64,000 nucleotides of DNA from Vandiemenella viatica (GCA_031002005.1 JARYHS010009186.1:185220437-185284436); one strand, 5' to 3'. Positions 1 to 11,544 are shown, counted from the first letter of the stretch. Notes: generated from the sequence alone by a model not told the origin. Program-made: numbers and translations.

Positions 1-1203
1 GTATTCTTGCAATGTTGTAGGTGTATACACTTTTACGTTATAATGATCCCTCAGGTTTTGTTCGCAGTCAGTGTGTAAGTGTGAACCACAGTAATATTAT
101 TATAATTAGGGATGTAAGACTCTGTCTTTTTGATACGTTATGGCTCCCAATTGGCTATATCGTTGTGATGGAATTTTATAAGGAAATCTGTATGAAGGGC
201 ACTGGATATTGCTTGCAGTGTGATTAACAGTTGTAGTCACGAAATTTTGAGACCTTATCGAATGGTGACAGAAATATGTTGGCAATTGATTCTCATAACT
301 TGGAAATACGGCGATAGACAGATACGTTGGATATGCACGTCTTCAGACCGTGTTTCCGTGTAGTGAGCTGGAAGCTCAGTGGCTAAAGAGCTTGCTTACG
401 AAAGTCGTGGTCTCTGGTTGAAATCCCCGTCGGAGATCAGATTTTTAAAAATTGTTTTTCATCGTAAGAGTCAGGCCTGGGTCGTAGGTTATTCGGATTG
501 AATGTTAAACTGTAGATATTAGAAAGTTAGGGGCACAATGCTTGGCAAATCGTAGGTAGTGTTGCAATGTTGTAGGTGTACACTTTTTTACGTTATAATG
601 ATCCCTCAGGTGTTGTTCACAGTCAGTGTGTGAGTGTGAACCACAGTAATATTATTATAAATACGGAAGTAAGTCTCTGTCTTTTTGTTACGTTTTGACG
701 ACTAAATGGCTAAATCGTTGTGATGTAATTTTATAAGGAAATGTGTATGAAGGGCACAGGATATTTTTTCCAGTATGATTAACAGTTGTAGTCACGAAAT
801 TTTGAGATCTTATCGAATAGTGACAGAAATATGTTGGAAATTAATTCTCTTCAAGAGGCAGGTTCAACGGTAGAATGATATAGCGATAGCTTTCCTGTCA
901 TATTATGCCGACTCGATATTGTTTGGGACTAATCCTTCGTTACCAACAGCTTACTATATTTAATTCTGGCAAAAAAATTCTTAATCCACGCGTACGAAGT
1001 CGCGGGTACGAGGCTAGTTTTTGATAAAGGTAAGTAATGAGATCGAATTTTCGCGTGTCCTGAACTTGACTTATGCAGGCTTTAGTCAGTATTTCACAAT
1101 TAACATTTATTGGCTTGCCCAGATACCAAGGTACGCCTTAGAATTGGTATTTCACCTACCAGTCCTTCAGTTTAATGAGTCATTTATGTTCCCCTTTTTG
1201 CAG

Positions 1204-1302
1204 GAAGAGCAGCCAACGTGATGATATGTCCTCAGGAGTTGCCAGATGTCGACACGTGTCGCCGGACAGCGTTGCAAGAATTGCTGCCACTGTTAGGACA
1301 AG
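1204..1302 (+). CDS. JHBP/takeout-like gene, first exon inside the window (mature N-terminus)
   Basis: The acceptor follows a pyrimidine stretch ending TTTTTGCAG at 1203; the donor is GTGGGT from 1303. The exon enters with two bases of a split glycine codon (phase 1) and leaves with one base. It reads RAANVMICPQELPDVDTCRR and continues to TALQELLPLLGQ. The two cysteines have the family's nine-residue spacing and should form the N-terminal disulphide. No start codon or hydrophobic leader is present, and none is visible in 1018-1203, so the signal-peptide exon is off the left edge. Confidence 0.85.
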
Positions 1303-4300
1303 GTGGGTGGCGACCACTTTTGGTTTGAACCAAACATATTTAGAATATATTTTATTGAGAATTACCGTAAGCAATAGCCTTGCTACAGTAAGTCGTAAAA
1401 TAGGAAATTCAAATAACGGTGTGATGATGCGCATTTCAAGTACTGTGTAATTGAATCAGAGATAGTTTTGATTTATTTTCTTACAACACTTCCTTAAATG
1501 TTTACAAATGGCTGTAACATAAAGTACAGAAATCAGACGTTGCAGTTGTTCTTTGATCCTACATCTTACATTATCTTTGTAATGTGTGATGCTTTCCAGT
1601 CTTCATATGATTACTTCGTATTTAATGACGATTTTAAAAAGAGCGACTAGATATTTGGTAACATGTTTCTTACATTACCAGTATGACTATTAGTTCTTCA
1701 TATTTTCTTGTAACCAATATTCAAATAATTTATAAGAATTCCATTTGTGTAATGTCGATTAATTCTTTCTTTTATAAGAAGTCAAAGATCTGGAGAACTT
1801 CCCTCCATTTAAAATATTTAATTAGGCCTAAAACACTATTTTGTTTCTCTTTAGTGCAGTATTAGCAACCCATGAAAGCCATCTAATCATATAGACGTGT
1901 GTGTCCCTATATTTCAATCTGCAGACACAACTACCTAGCGCAGACCACTGGTGTTTGTGTGTGGTATTAGTCTCGAGTCTCCTATCGTGCACTGTGGTGG
2001 TTACATGTCGGTAGCTGTAGGGGTGTGGGAGTTATGGTAGTCGATATTGATCGACCGATGGCATTTTCATATTTCGACTAAAGACCTGTTTGTCTTTATA
2101 TTTGACTTTGCAGCCATAACTACAAAGCGCAGATCACTGGTTTTTCCGTGTGGTAGTAACCTCGAGTGTCCCATCATACACTGTGGTGGTTGTATATAGG
2201 AAGGTGTGGGGGTGTGGGAGATATGGTGGTTGAAAGTGTTCGACCTAATATAAAAAAGACGTGTGTGCCCCAATATTTACTCTACAGCCACAACTACCTA
2301 GCTCAGACCACTGGTGTTTGTTTGTAGTAATAGCTTCTAGTTTCTCATTGTGCACTATGGTGGTTATATATCAGTAACTGTGTTGTTGTAGGAGATATGG
2401 TGGTTGAATGTGGTCAACCTATGGCAGTTTCAATCAATCTTCTAGAATGTTCTTGAGGTACTAAAATGTTTTAGAAACTTCTTTATTGCACTAAAATGTT
2501 CTTGGATAATGTTCTAGAATATGATACTTTTTTTTTTAGTTTTTTCAGTTACTAACAGAAATACATATAAAATTTATATGTAACATACTTAGGGTGTGAA
2601 TTGATTTAGACGGGACTTTCACTAGATGGTTGCTAATTTGGTAGCGATTAACATAGGCTACTTATTATCCTGGAAATATTTAAGGACTGTGCAAAAACAC
2701 AAAAATCTTCAAAATTCTTGACAAACATGGTAGTAATTAAATAACGCAAAACACAGCCGTGGGGTTGATAGGGAATAAAATATTGTAAAAAATTTTTGGT
2801 TTCCAACATAATTACTTCTATTTCTCATAAGTCACACGAAGATTATTACGTAGCAAAACTGAGGTATAAGTCTACTTACATATGTATAAAATCATAATTT
2901 TATTAGCATACTATATCTGTTTCAGGATTACCGAATATTGGTCTGGCGCCCAGCGATCCTCTGGATAAATTGCCGCCACTTGTTTGGAGAGGAGTCACTC
3001 AAGCTGGTCCTCTAGCATTCGCTCTGGAGCAACCTCGCCTTACCGGACTTAGTGGGAGCGTCGTTGACGACTTGCAGTAAGTCACTGGGCTTGTATATCT
3101 TTTATTTCAGATCTTCTCTCATACCATATAGATCTACTTATAATTGCTGCAAACTGTATTCTGGAAATCAAATAGAACACCAGTATTTGTCTTCATGGTA
3201 CTATGCAGTGTTGACATACTTATCTGATCGTTGAAGTCAGGTACAATTTTTAAAATTTCTGCTTTTTGGTTTCTTTCTACACTGTAAATATTAATCGGAG
3301 TTTTTAAGATTAACTGCAGTATGAGAAACGAACCTGATGAAACATATATATCGTGGTTGAAATGCGGAACACTTTTAGCTTATTCCTATTTTTAGAATAA
3401 AGAAGGTCATACTAATTAAACAAAGGAAAAAGGAAACGGCTTTAGGAAATATAAATTACCAGGAAATGACTAATCATTCACCAAAGTTGAAGGCAGCGCC
3501 TTTCCGGGCTTAGTGGAAGTATATTTTTTTTTTGTGTTCGTCTTCCGTCGCTGCCTTCAACTTTGGCGAGTGAAGAGTCATTTTCCCTTTTCTTGTAATT
3601 AATAAAGAAGGTCAGTAATAATTGCCTATGGACAAGGAAGGGAACTGAGTAATGATAAATTGGCGGTTCGCTCTCAAACAATGGGTGCACTCAAGCGGCA
3701 CTAAATAGGACAAGCCCCCTCTCCCCTCCCTCCCCTCCCCCCCTTCAATAACCTCAGTTACACCTCTCTTTGGTTGCACTCAAGCGTTATTAATTAGGCT
3801 ACTTAACCTATTGTTCTTCTCCTCTACTATTACTCTTTTGTCAGGTCACTTGAGCGAACACCTACTCTCCCTAACCCCTGGTGCGCTGCCAGAAAGGATG
3901 CCGCGTATTGTTCTTGGCCACGCAGACTTCTATTATTATATTGTTCTTGGCCACACCCCCTTCCCCCCCCTACCTCCCCTTCACTAACCTCAGTTTCACC
4001 TCTATTTGGGTGCACTCTTCCGTCACTAATTAGGCCACTTAACGTAACCTTCCCCTTCCTTTGGGTGCAATCAAGAGTTACTAATTAGGCTACTTAACCT
4101 ATTGTTCTCCTCCCCTACTATTATTCTTTTGTCAGGTCACTTGAGCGACCACCTGCTCTCCCTAATCCCATTTTCACATGCCACCTCCCCTCTCCAATTG
4201 GACAACCATGTATGAAGCGACAGCTGCATCTTTTCATCAACATGTCTGAATAGGTTCACCCTCCAGCACTCCAGCAACACGAAAGAAATAAATCATTGTT

Positions 4301-7300
4301 TGACGGTTTGCCTTTCCTGTAAGTAGTCATGAGACTCAGTATACGGACGGAAATTAAATACAAAAATAAAATATGCTTGTATAATACTCTACACTGAATG
4401 CATAATAAAATACGATTTAAACCAAATTAATATCATGATTTCTTCATAAGATATGAATTACTGTTTTTAAACATGGTAGGAAACCTCAACAGCACCACGT
4501 CTTTGAGTTAAAGAAGAATTTTGTTTCACGCGAAATATAACACGCGATTTCTGATCAACCGTACGTCGTACGAGATAATTAAAAACACCCCCATACTCGA
4601 AAAATTATACGGTTTCCAGATATGCAATGGGATCCCCGAAAAACTGACGAATATTGCTAGTTACTAAAAAATATTTTCCTCCAGCCAGACATTGTGTTGA
4701 TCCCCATTCGGCGTTGGGGTCTACAGCCTTCGTATCTTTTGGATCTCTACGCTTGAATGAGATGTTTTAACATTCATTCGGCATAGCAAATTATGCGAGT
4801 ATCAATACTCTCAACCCTTCACACTATTGCTCACCGCTTCAATTGTTATTGCCGCAGCTTCGTATTCACGAATAAAAACCCGCTTCGGACGAGCGAGTGT
4901 TAATCCACTTGACATAACACTATTATATATACCCAATATACAGCAGCTATTGCATGTATGTGTTATACCAGATCTGATGCAGATGCTTGTTGACCCTTAT
5001 GAACCACATTTGCTCAATATGCTTCTATAGAAATAAGCGATTGAATTTATACGCTTGCCTCAATCCACTCCACATCAGCAGCCTTTTGTGGGGTCATTAA
5101 GGCGCATTGGCTTTATACGGTAAGTGTATAGTGTTTGAACACCTCGGTAGTTGTAAATTTCACAACTTAACCTAAGAAATTGACGTTTTGTACGTTCCAT
5201 CGTCTGTCTGAATGTAAATGGCGTATTTTGGTAGAGGATTTTTTCCTAATATCTGTGTTTTTCCTGAATGTCGGTATATCTTTAAGTATGTCTGTGAGGG
5301 ATTGTTCTTGTGTCTCTGTGTGACTGAATTACATATGTTGCGCAGGCGAGATGGAGACTGAATATGATTTGGTGTGATATGTGGAGCGAGCATATCAACA
5401 TGGGTTCTGCTGGTTTTCACGATTCCCTTGGATTGAGCAATTTCGTAATGTTTGTTTGCACCTACAGAAACTCGGTCTATGAGATACTTATATAAAATTC
5501 TTTAACTCTGTGAATCCGTACAGTTTCAAAGAGTACTGCAGGTTTAAAATGCGCTTTAAATAGCCGTATAATACGGAGTAGAGAAATCCGGGCTTATACT
5601 TACTTACACGGAATTTCGGATTTCCTCGTTATGCATGAAGTGTAATGCTTGATCGCTTGTTAAGATGTAGGAATGTGTATAGTTGATTACAGACATGCAT
5701 CGGTTGACTTTAGGAATAAGCATTAAACAGGACAAAAAATCCTGGCTTCTCTGTACTTTCAAATAAAATGTAATGTCGTGCGGTATGTATGGTCTGGTGT
5801 CAGAGTTTCTCCGTCGTAACAACAGATTATTGTTAAAATAATCTAGAGAAAATTCTAGATTTCGAAAGGCTAAAGAACGGTTTGTCGAGGAAATTCCGTC
5901 ATCGGGGGTTTCTATACCCAGCACAGATCAGCGGGGGGAAAATACAGTCGCGAGTATATCTAACGGAATACAAAAACTTTTCGCGATTGTAATTCAGGTA
6001 GCTATATGTTATTTACTTGAATCTAAGTTGATTTTTTGTACTAATGTTTTTACAGAGCATATCATTTAAGAAATTACAAACTATGGTAATTTGGGGAAAC
6101 CACGGAAAACCGAAATGTATATGTTAATAAAGTTGGTTTGCACACGAGTCAATGTCTCAATTTTTTGCGTATTCTTTGATTGGCCTAAAATAGTATTAAT
6201 TTGTCACACACAAAGTGAATACCGAAAGCGTGCCACTAGTTCACTGTAATTGTTTTCAGATTCAGTGATACAAGCCTGATGTATATCTGAGAAGATGGCC
6301 CCGGTATTTTGTTCTATTGTTCTCCTCCCCTACTATTGCTCTTTTGTGAGGCCACTTGAGCAACCACCTGCTCTCCCTAACCCCAGTTTCAGCTGCCTCC
6401 TCCCATCTCCAATTGGGCAACTAGGTGTGAAACCTATTGTTAGGCCACCTAACCGTCACCTGCCTCCTCCACCATACTCCACCATGTATCAAGCAACAGC
6501 TGCCTCCTTCCATCGACAGGTCTGAACACGTTTAACCCCACCACCACGGACTAGACCTGATTACTGCCCAAACGGACAATTAATGCCAGTGTACAGAGAT
6601 GGCCAGCCCGTTACTGTTGTTCTCGTCGGTGTATCAGCTGAACTCTAGTGATTCTAAGCGTTTGACGATAGGTTTATCGTCCAAGCATGAATTTTAGCTA
6701 GTAGTGGTTCTCGAAAAAGTGGGTCACATAACAAAGGTTATACTAACGTATGAAGAATGGAGAGTGCTGATTGAAGTATTCGATGTAGTGTCAGATTTGT
6801 TCAACACAGGCAGCTCCCAGACCAACGTTTTACTTGGTGAGCACGCCGTCTCCTACCATACTATTGTCAGGGTGAAAACTGTATGATATGCCTATTACCG
6901 ATGTTTATGTGGCTCAAGTGACGGCCAGTTCGTCACTGGATTATAATCTACCAAAATGTGAACTTATTGCGTATAAAAATTTACTTGTATTGCCTGTTTT
7001 TAACAATGTACTGATTGAGAATTATAATCCCAGATACTACATGGATGTGAAGAAAACACACATAGTAAATTATTCACTTTGTTTTATTTTAACATCTTCC
7101 ATTAATAAAGTCCTTTATCGAGATGTTTTTCATGAGTTCTTGTAGTGGCATGATGCTTCATCATTTACATACTAGTCTTAAGACCAAATCGTAATAGACG
7201 CCAACACTTGATAAGACATAAATTGTTGGATATAAGTACATATGCGGCACTATGAATTTCATTAAAAATAGTGTGAAAATGTACAAAATCATGAAACCTG

Positions 7301-10300
7301 GTCATATATACATAACAAAAATTGGTAAAAAAAATGAAAATTTCGTCCAATGATGAAGTCAGTGGTCGACATAACAATTACATCTGCGTGTATCACATTA
7401 CCATTCATATAATGGGCGTGGATTACAGAAATGCGTGCTATGTGGACAAAAAAGAAGCTTCTGCTGCAATTGCAGTCTCTAGGTAAACTAAAACGTGGTA
7501 ATTTTTTATCAAAATTATCCTTTGTGGCAACGTACCAGGGGTTAGGGAGAGCAGGTGGTCGCTCAAGTGGCCTGACAAAAGAGCAATAGTAGGGGAGGAG
7601 AACAATAGGTTAAGTATCCTAATTAGTAATGCCTGAGTACACCCAAAGAGAGGTGAAACTGGGGTTGGGGAGAGCAGGTGGTCGCTCAAGTTGGCTGACA
7701 AAAGAGCAATAGTAGGGGAGGAGAACAATAGGTTGAGCAGGCTAATTAGTAACGCTTGATTGCAGTCAAAGAGAGGTGAAACTGTGGTTAGTGGAGGGGG
7801 AAATGGGAGGGAGGGGAGGGGGCGTGGCCTGATTAGTGCCAAATGGATGCATCCAAAGAGAGGTGAAACGAGGTTAGTGAAGAGGGGAGAGGGGGAGAGG
7901 GAAGGGGGCGTGGCATAATTAGTGCGACTTGAGTGCATCCATTGTTTGATAACGAACCGCCAATATATCAATACTGAATTGAATGTCGTTACCTGTCTGC
8001 TAACCATGTAATCGTTGTAGGTTGTATTTTTTAAATAGAGGTTTATTTTTTTAACCTAAAATTGTGAATGATAATTATGGTGAAAAATTGCAGAAAATTC
8101 TGATCAGAATGGTTAATAGCCGGCGGCAAGAATGAAGTCATACCGTTCGTAAATCAAGTTCCAATAGAGCGCTTTAACGCACCACTCATACCACTAGCCC
8201 ATTAATATCTTTTTTCACGATGATGAGGTATTGACGTCAAAGAAATTATTCTCTACACAAGACTGTTCGTGGTTATGCTCTGAGACAAAATTTTATCCAG
8301 AGAAGTGTTCATGCACCAATGGAAGTGCGACAAAATGCAATGGACCGTTACCCATTCTGCTTTCAGGCGGGAAGTATACGCCATTGCCGTTCGTGGTTTT
8401 CCGGAGAGAACAACAAACGACAAAATATACCATAATTGTTTGCTACCCACATTTAATTTTCTGTAGGTTTGTATGACTATGGTTATGGAAATTTAATGCT
8501 GGATATAAACTGTTTGTTTCTGTGACCAGAGTGGATCTCGCGTCCAATCGGATTCGGGTGCTGTCACACATTCCTGGATCGCTGGTCTTAGATGCAATCC
8601 ACGCTACCGAGGGAGACATCATGGGAGTCAATTACAAAGGAAAAGGAAACTTCAAGCTCACAGTGGGTGAGTAAACAGTGGAAATGAAGTAGACAAAATG
8701 TTTCTTCCTCTGTATCACTACTAAGCAGTTGTTCAAATAATTTCTTAATAGCTTTTATAAATATGAGTTCCCAAATACGTGGTGGCAGCGTCATTGTTTT
8801 ACTAAACTTATTCGGTGTTCAAATCTGAAGTGCCAAATCGTCCTTTATTATATATAAATTAAGCAATGTGGTGAAAGTTACAGTTACTGTTCAAAATATT
8901 TAACATTGCAAAAAATAAATAAACAGTAAATATTCCTGCCTTTGTTACCTTCGCTGTGACTGTACAAACGAAGTCATTTCGTCCTAAGAGATATAGAAGG
9001 CAAACAATATGGGGAACCCGACTAGCTTGCCTACTCTGGGACCTCTGCCAGGTAGTGAAGGCAATAACAGGACTTACGATGTTGCACAGTGAATCCCAGC
9101 GTGGACGTGACGTACCAGGGTCAACCAGCTGCCGGGCCAGACGGTCACACGTACCTGCGTTTGGACTCGGCCTCCGTCAAACTGTCCGAGGGCTCAACCA
9201 ACTACGAGTTCGGCGGGCTCTTCGGAGACTACGCTCCTCTAGGTGGGTCAACATGCATCTTAGTAACAGTTGCAGTGGCAGATGTAGTAGCAGCTTGGAC
9301 AGTGACAGTATACCAATGAAGGGCAAATTACTGTTCTGTGAATTTTTGGACAACGGAAGGGTTCGAATGCAGGTGTTAGGATGAAGCAAGTCTTTGTTAG
9401 TTTACCAGAGATAGAGTATACTTCAACATAGAGCAGCATTTTACAGTTTAAGTCGACTATTTGATCCGGGAGTCTTTTCCATCTGCTTGTACGCTCAATC
9501 TGGTCCTGGGGTCGCGGGAATGTGGTTGCTGTTTCAATGTGAATTCACTTTGCCAGAACTATACAGTTACCGGTTAAACATTATTCTATTTAAGTAGACA
9601 TTGACATCTTAAAATTCTATTACCATTGTTATTAATAAAATTAAATAATTATCAGCATCCACACAGCCAAAACTCTCCATATAGTAGTAATACTTTCACC
9701 ATCGTCTTCAAATTTCAACACATTTAACTGTGGAAGGACGAACTTGTCCCTTTTATCACACTGTAATCCTTCAGTCTGGAAAGCACAGTATGAAAATATG
9801 CTTTCACTGGACATATTGACCAATTCTACAGATAATTCGTTGCAAACTGCTGACACTCTTTCTACTATTACTATCGTATACGGAAAGGGATATTCAAAAT
9901 AAGGAAACAGTTTGTTAACTGCTGCATGCTGAGGAAATATTTTCGTTGTTTCCCATTTGCACTGACGAGAACTCCATTTTATGTTTGCTTTTTAACTAGT
10001 GCCTCGAGGTTTATCGACAGCGGACTGATTGTTAACAATATAAAATCTAGATGATCGGACTCTTCCATCAAACTCAAATTTACGACTGTTTGAAGTTTTA
10101 TCGCGCTTCACTCTGTTGGTATCGAAACAATAGCATCTGCTATTTTGGCGTTGACAATTACATTCCGTTAAAAGTCATATAAAACCGTACTCCGGCACTA
10201 CTTACAGGTACAGCAAGAAGTCGAAGGCTTCTGCAACCTTATTCCTCGGTTGCCTTTGTCTTCATAATCAAACGGTACAAGATTTTAGATGATAATTTAG

Positions 10301-11544
10301 AGATTACTAGCTTCCCGCGAATTTGTACGCACATACTTAAAATTTTATTGCTATATTTGGTTATGGAAAACTATAAGCTCTGTAAATGATGTCAAAAAAA
10401 AAAAAATGCTGAATCGGGATAATTTGATTCTAACTTTGAACCTGTTTCATGACAGGCATTATGTCTTTGCTACAGCTACGCTCTTAGTCTTATTTACGCC
10501 TGCGAGACATATAAAAAAATAAAACAAGTTGTATGGATGCCAAAAACTCTAAGTCACACATAAAACAATAGTCTTGTGCATTGCAAATCCACATCTATAC
10601 TATATAGTAAGGTATGTCTGTATATGAAATTTACGAACAGATACCCTAAATTGACTGCGAGAGAAAAAATGCCTGAATGATCGATATAACGTTACGGAGA
10701 TTTACATGCGCAATTCATCTGTCTGTCATTGTTCGGTTAGTTTACAAAATTTAATGACAAAATACATTATTTATCCAGAAAAAGTGTCCTATGTCCTCTG
10801 AAATGATAAACGGTATTTATAACACTAGTATAATACTAATTATGTAACTATATAGTTCTCATGATGATTCTGAATAAATGTAGGTTCCGAATTCATATCT
10901 GACTGTTAGGCAGTAACTTAAAAGACTTAGTTGCTATGTAATATCCATTGTTTAAAATCATTTTGGTGTATGACAAATATTGTTTGCATATTTATAAAAT
11001 TAAGTCTCGTGGGTCTTTGTAAGTCGTCTATCCTCCAAGTTCTGGATTTTAGATGTAAAACAAAGTTATTAATAATATAATAATTTAGGTTTGAGACTAT
11101 ATATAACATTGTGCACATTTCTGCCTGTGTCTATTTACCCCTTTAAAAACAATAATTAGGCTTATCAGCAAAAGGATTTTCATTAAATAAAAATAATTTT
11201 CTCCCGAGTTGTACTTGAGATTGAGTGAGTACCTATAATGAGCATAATCTCAGGTTCATATCAATAGAAAAAGTTAACATGAATCAGTCAACACATGAGT
11301 GTTCTGATGTGTAATCCCATGATTTGTCATTGTGTTTTCAGTACATGCTGGCAATTTGTTCATCAACAATATTGCGGCTCCCTCGGTGATTGATGATCTG
11401 CGTACTGCCGTCGAAAAGTGGCTGGAAGGCATCTTCCTGCAGAGGGCGCAAGGTGTCTTCAACACTGTGCCATACGACACGCTGTTCCCGAGGACCCCGG
11501 CTCGCTACCTATACAACAGGGCCTTCTTCGCACCACTCTACTAA
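1204..11544 (+). CDS. Juvenile-hormone-binding / takeout-like protein gene (JHBP domain), 5' exon missing from window
   Basis: Five exons splice into one open frame: join(1204-1302, 2926-3076, 8530-8666, 9090-9242, 11342-11544), about 246 residues and a stop. Every junction has AG/GT borders, and intron phases are consistent (1, 1, 2, 1, 1). What is seen: an N-terminal CPQELPDVDTC pair with nine residues between the cysteines, then GLPNIGLAPSDPLDKLPPL, a central GVNYKGKGNFKLTV block, and a C-terminal NTVPYDTLFP. These match the takeout/JHBP family in order and spacing: N-terminal disulphide, LG.PPLDPL-like segment, GKGN turn and VPYDxLFP motif. Family members are secreted carriers that bind hydrophobic ligands such as juvenile hormone in a long tubular pocket; takeout-type members are linked to feeding, circadian and sex-specific behaviour. 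Which ligand this one binds is unknown. The first codon is split, so a signal-peptide exon must lie upstream of the window. A tail of about 17 residues follows the LFP motif, longer than usual. No premature stops are seen, so the gene looks intact. Confidence 0.9.
1303..1887. other. Intron, unassigned part
   Basis: AT-rich intron between the first two JHBP exons seen here. I find no further exon, RNA or repeat of a recognised family in it. Confidence 0.6.
1888..2432. repeat. Three-unit intronic tandem repeat (about 170-190 bp per unit)
   Basis: Three diverged copies start near 1890, 2080 and 2250. Each runs through a GACGTGTGTGYCCC-like start, a block containing CACAACTACCTAG, an ATCACTGGT-like block, CACTGTGGTGGTT and a closing GGGAGATATGGTGGTTGA. 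Units differ by substitutions and small indels, so the array is old. It lies in the JHBP intron 1303-2925. No coding potential is seen. Confidence 0.85.
2433..2925. other. Intron with short direct repeats
   Basis: Between 2440 and 2525 the words ACTAAAATGTTCTTG and TTCTAGAATGTTCTTG recur in slightly altered form, a small degenerate array next to the larger tandem repeat. The rest to the acceptor TATCTGTTTCAG (ending 2925) is plain AT-rich intron. Confidence 0.5.
2926..3076 (+). CDS. JHBP/takeout-like gene, second exon in window
   Basis: The acceptor is TTTCAG ending 2925; the donor is GTAAGT from 3077. The exon continues from the previous one as GLPNIGLAPSDPLDKLPPL, then VWRGVTQAGPLAFAL and ends in SVVDDLQ (last codon split, phase 2). 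The GLPNIGLAPSDPL segment corresponds to the conserved first strand region of JHBP-domain proteins, usually of the form G.PELGIPPLDPL. Confidence 0.9.
3077..3476. other. Intron, nothing recognised
   Basis: AT-rich intron. A 60-codon frame runs from the exon into the intron past the donor; it is read-through, not a gene. Confidence 0.55.
3477..3571. repeat. Intronic hairpin (inverted repeat with about 20-bp stems)
   Basis: TTCACCAAAGTTGAAGGCAG near 3477-3497 is the near-exact reverse complement of CTGCCTTCAACTTTGGCGAG near 3552-3571, with about 55 bases between, including a T9 tract. The transcript could form a stable stem-loop. It may instead be the trace of a small foldback insertion. Confidence 0.8.
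3655..4275 (+). repeat. C/T-rich dispersed repeat, family R1, copy 1
   Basis: Runs from GGCGGTTCGCTCTCAAACAATG to a block with CAGCTGCATCTTTTCATC. Inside are repeated units of about 100-140 bp: a GCACTCAAGCGTTATTAATT start, then CTATTGTTCTYCTCC, CTTTTGTCAGGTCACTTGAG, and ACCTGCTCTCCCTAA. Other copies are at 6310-6545 (same strand) and 7533-7960 (opposite strand). I do not recognise the family and see no transposase or terminal repeats. It lies in a JHBP intron. Confidence 0.75.
4276..6294. other. Intron, long unassigned stretch
   Basis: AT-rich. Open frames of 67, 82 and 106 codons are present, but none has recognisable motifs or splice context. A short segment near 6095-6120 (GGGGAAACCACGGAAAACCG) resembles the minus strand of SINE family S3 but is too short to call. 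Confidence 0.5.
6310..6545 (+). repeat. Family R1 repeat, copy 2 (fragment)
   Basis: Shares with copy 1 the blocks CTATTGTTCTCCTCCCCTAC, the GCCACTTGAGC segment, CACCTGCTCTCCCTAACCCC and the end block with CAACAGCTGCCTCCTTCCATC. The 76-codon frame across it is a by-product of the repeat. Confidence 0.75.
6546..7532. other. Intron, nothing recognised
   Basis: AT-rich. Frames of 60-85 codons occur but show no family resemblance. Confidence 0.5.
7533..7960 (-). repeat. Family R1 repeat, copy 3, inverted
   Basis: Minus-strand copy with two full internal units of about 130-140 bp (each with GAGCAATAGTAGGGGAGGAG and GGTGGTCGCTCAAG on the plus strand), then GGGGAGGG-rich spacers. It ends near the complement of the GGCGGTTCG start seen in copy 1. 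Copies 1 and 3 therefore face each other across about 3.3 kb of the same intron. Confidence 0.8.
7961..8529. other. Intron, nothing recognised
   Basis: AT-rich sequence leading to the acceptor CTGTGACCAG at 8529. The 81-codon frame at 8231-8476 has no recognisable content. Confidence 0.5.
8530..8666 (+). CDS. JHBP/takeout-like gene, third exon in window
   Basis: The acceptor AG ends at 8529; the donor is GTGAGT from 8667. The first base completes a glutamine codon (phase 2); the exon then reads VDLASNRIRVLSHIPGSLVL and on to DIMGVNYKGKGNFKLTV, ending one base into the next codon. The YKGKGNFKLTV segment is the typical GKGN turn and following strand of JHBP-domain proteins. Confidence 0.9.
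8667..9089. other. Intron between third and fourth exons
   Basis: A 423-bp AT-rich intron from GTGAGT to the acceptor GTTGCACAG. No repeats are recognised in it. Confidence 0.7.
9090..9242 (+). CDS. JHBP/takeout-like gene, fourth exon in window
   Basis: The acceptor AG ends at 9089; the donor is GTGGGT from 9243 (phase 1 on both sides). The exon reads NPSVDVTYQGQPAAGPDGHT, then YLRLDSASVKLSEGSTNY, EFGGLFGDYAPL. This corresponds to the family's paired strands (YLKI...K.KL) and the F.NLFNGDK-like turn, here GGLFGDYAPL. GC content is clearly above the flanking introns. Confidence 0.9.
9243..10439. other. Last intron, first part, nothing recognised
   Basis: AT-rich intron. A 71-codon minus-strand frame at 9641-9856 has no recognisable motif. 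Confidence 0.5.
10440..10840 (-). mobile_element. Diverged Helitron-like family H1 fragment
   Basis: Shows in the same order several landmarks of the H1 copy at 12029-13273: a CTCTTAGTCTTATTTACGCC-like segment, GACATATAAAAAAATAAA, CATCTATACTA, a TCATCTGTCTGTCATTGTTC segment and TTTATCCAGAAAAAGTGTCC. Similarity is patchy and both ends are lost, so this is an old copy in the JHBP intron. Confidence 0.45.
11342..11544 (+). CDS. JHBP/takeout-like gene, last exon and stop codon
   Basis: The acceptor TGTTTTCAG ends at 11341. The exon reads VHAGNLFINNIAAPSVIDDL, an amphipathic stretch TAVEKWLEGIFLQRA, then FNTVPYDTLFP and a short tail ARYLYNRAFFAPLY before TAA at 11542-11544. The VPYDTLFP motif preceded by a long amphipathic helix is the hallmark C-terminus of takeout/JHBP proteins. 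The tail beyond LFP is longer than usual for the family. Confidence 0.92.

Noticed and set aside
1018..1203. A first exon with signal peptide for the JHBP-like gene
   Set aside because: No ATG with a hydrophobic stretch and phase-1 donor is present; the exon is more likely upstream of the window.
7438..8007. 189-codon minus-strand frame rich in Ser, Pro and Leu
   Set aside because: It lies across the R1 repeat copy; its internal peptide repeats mirror the DNA units and it has no splice or family support.
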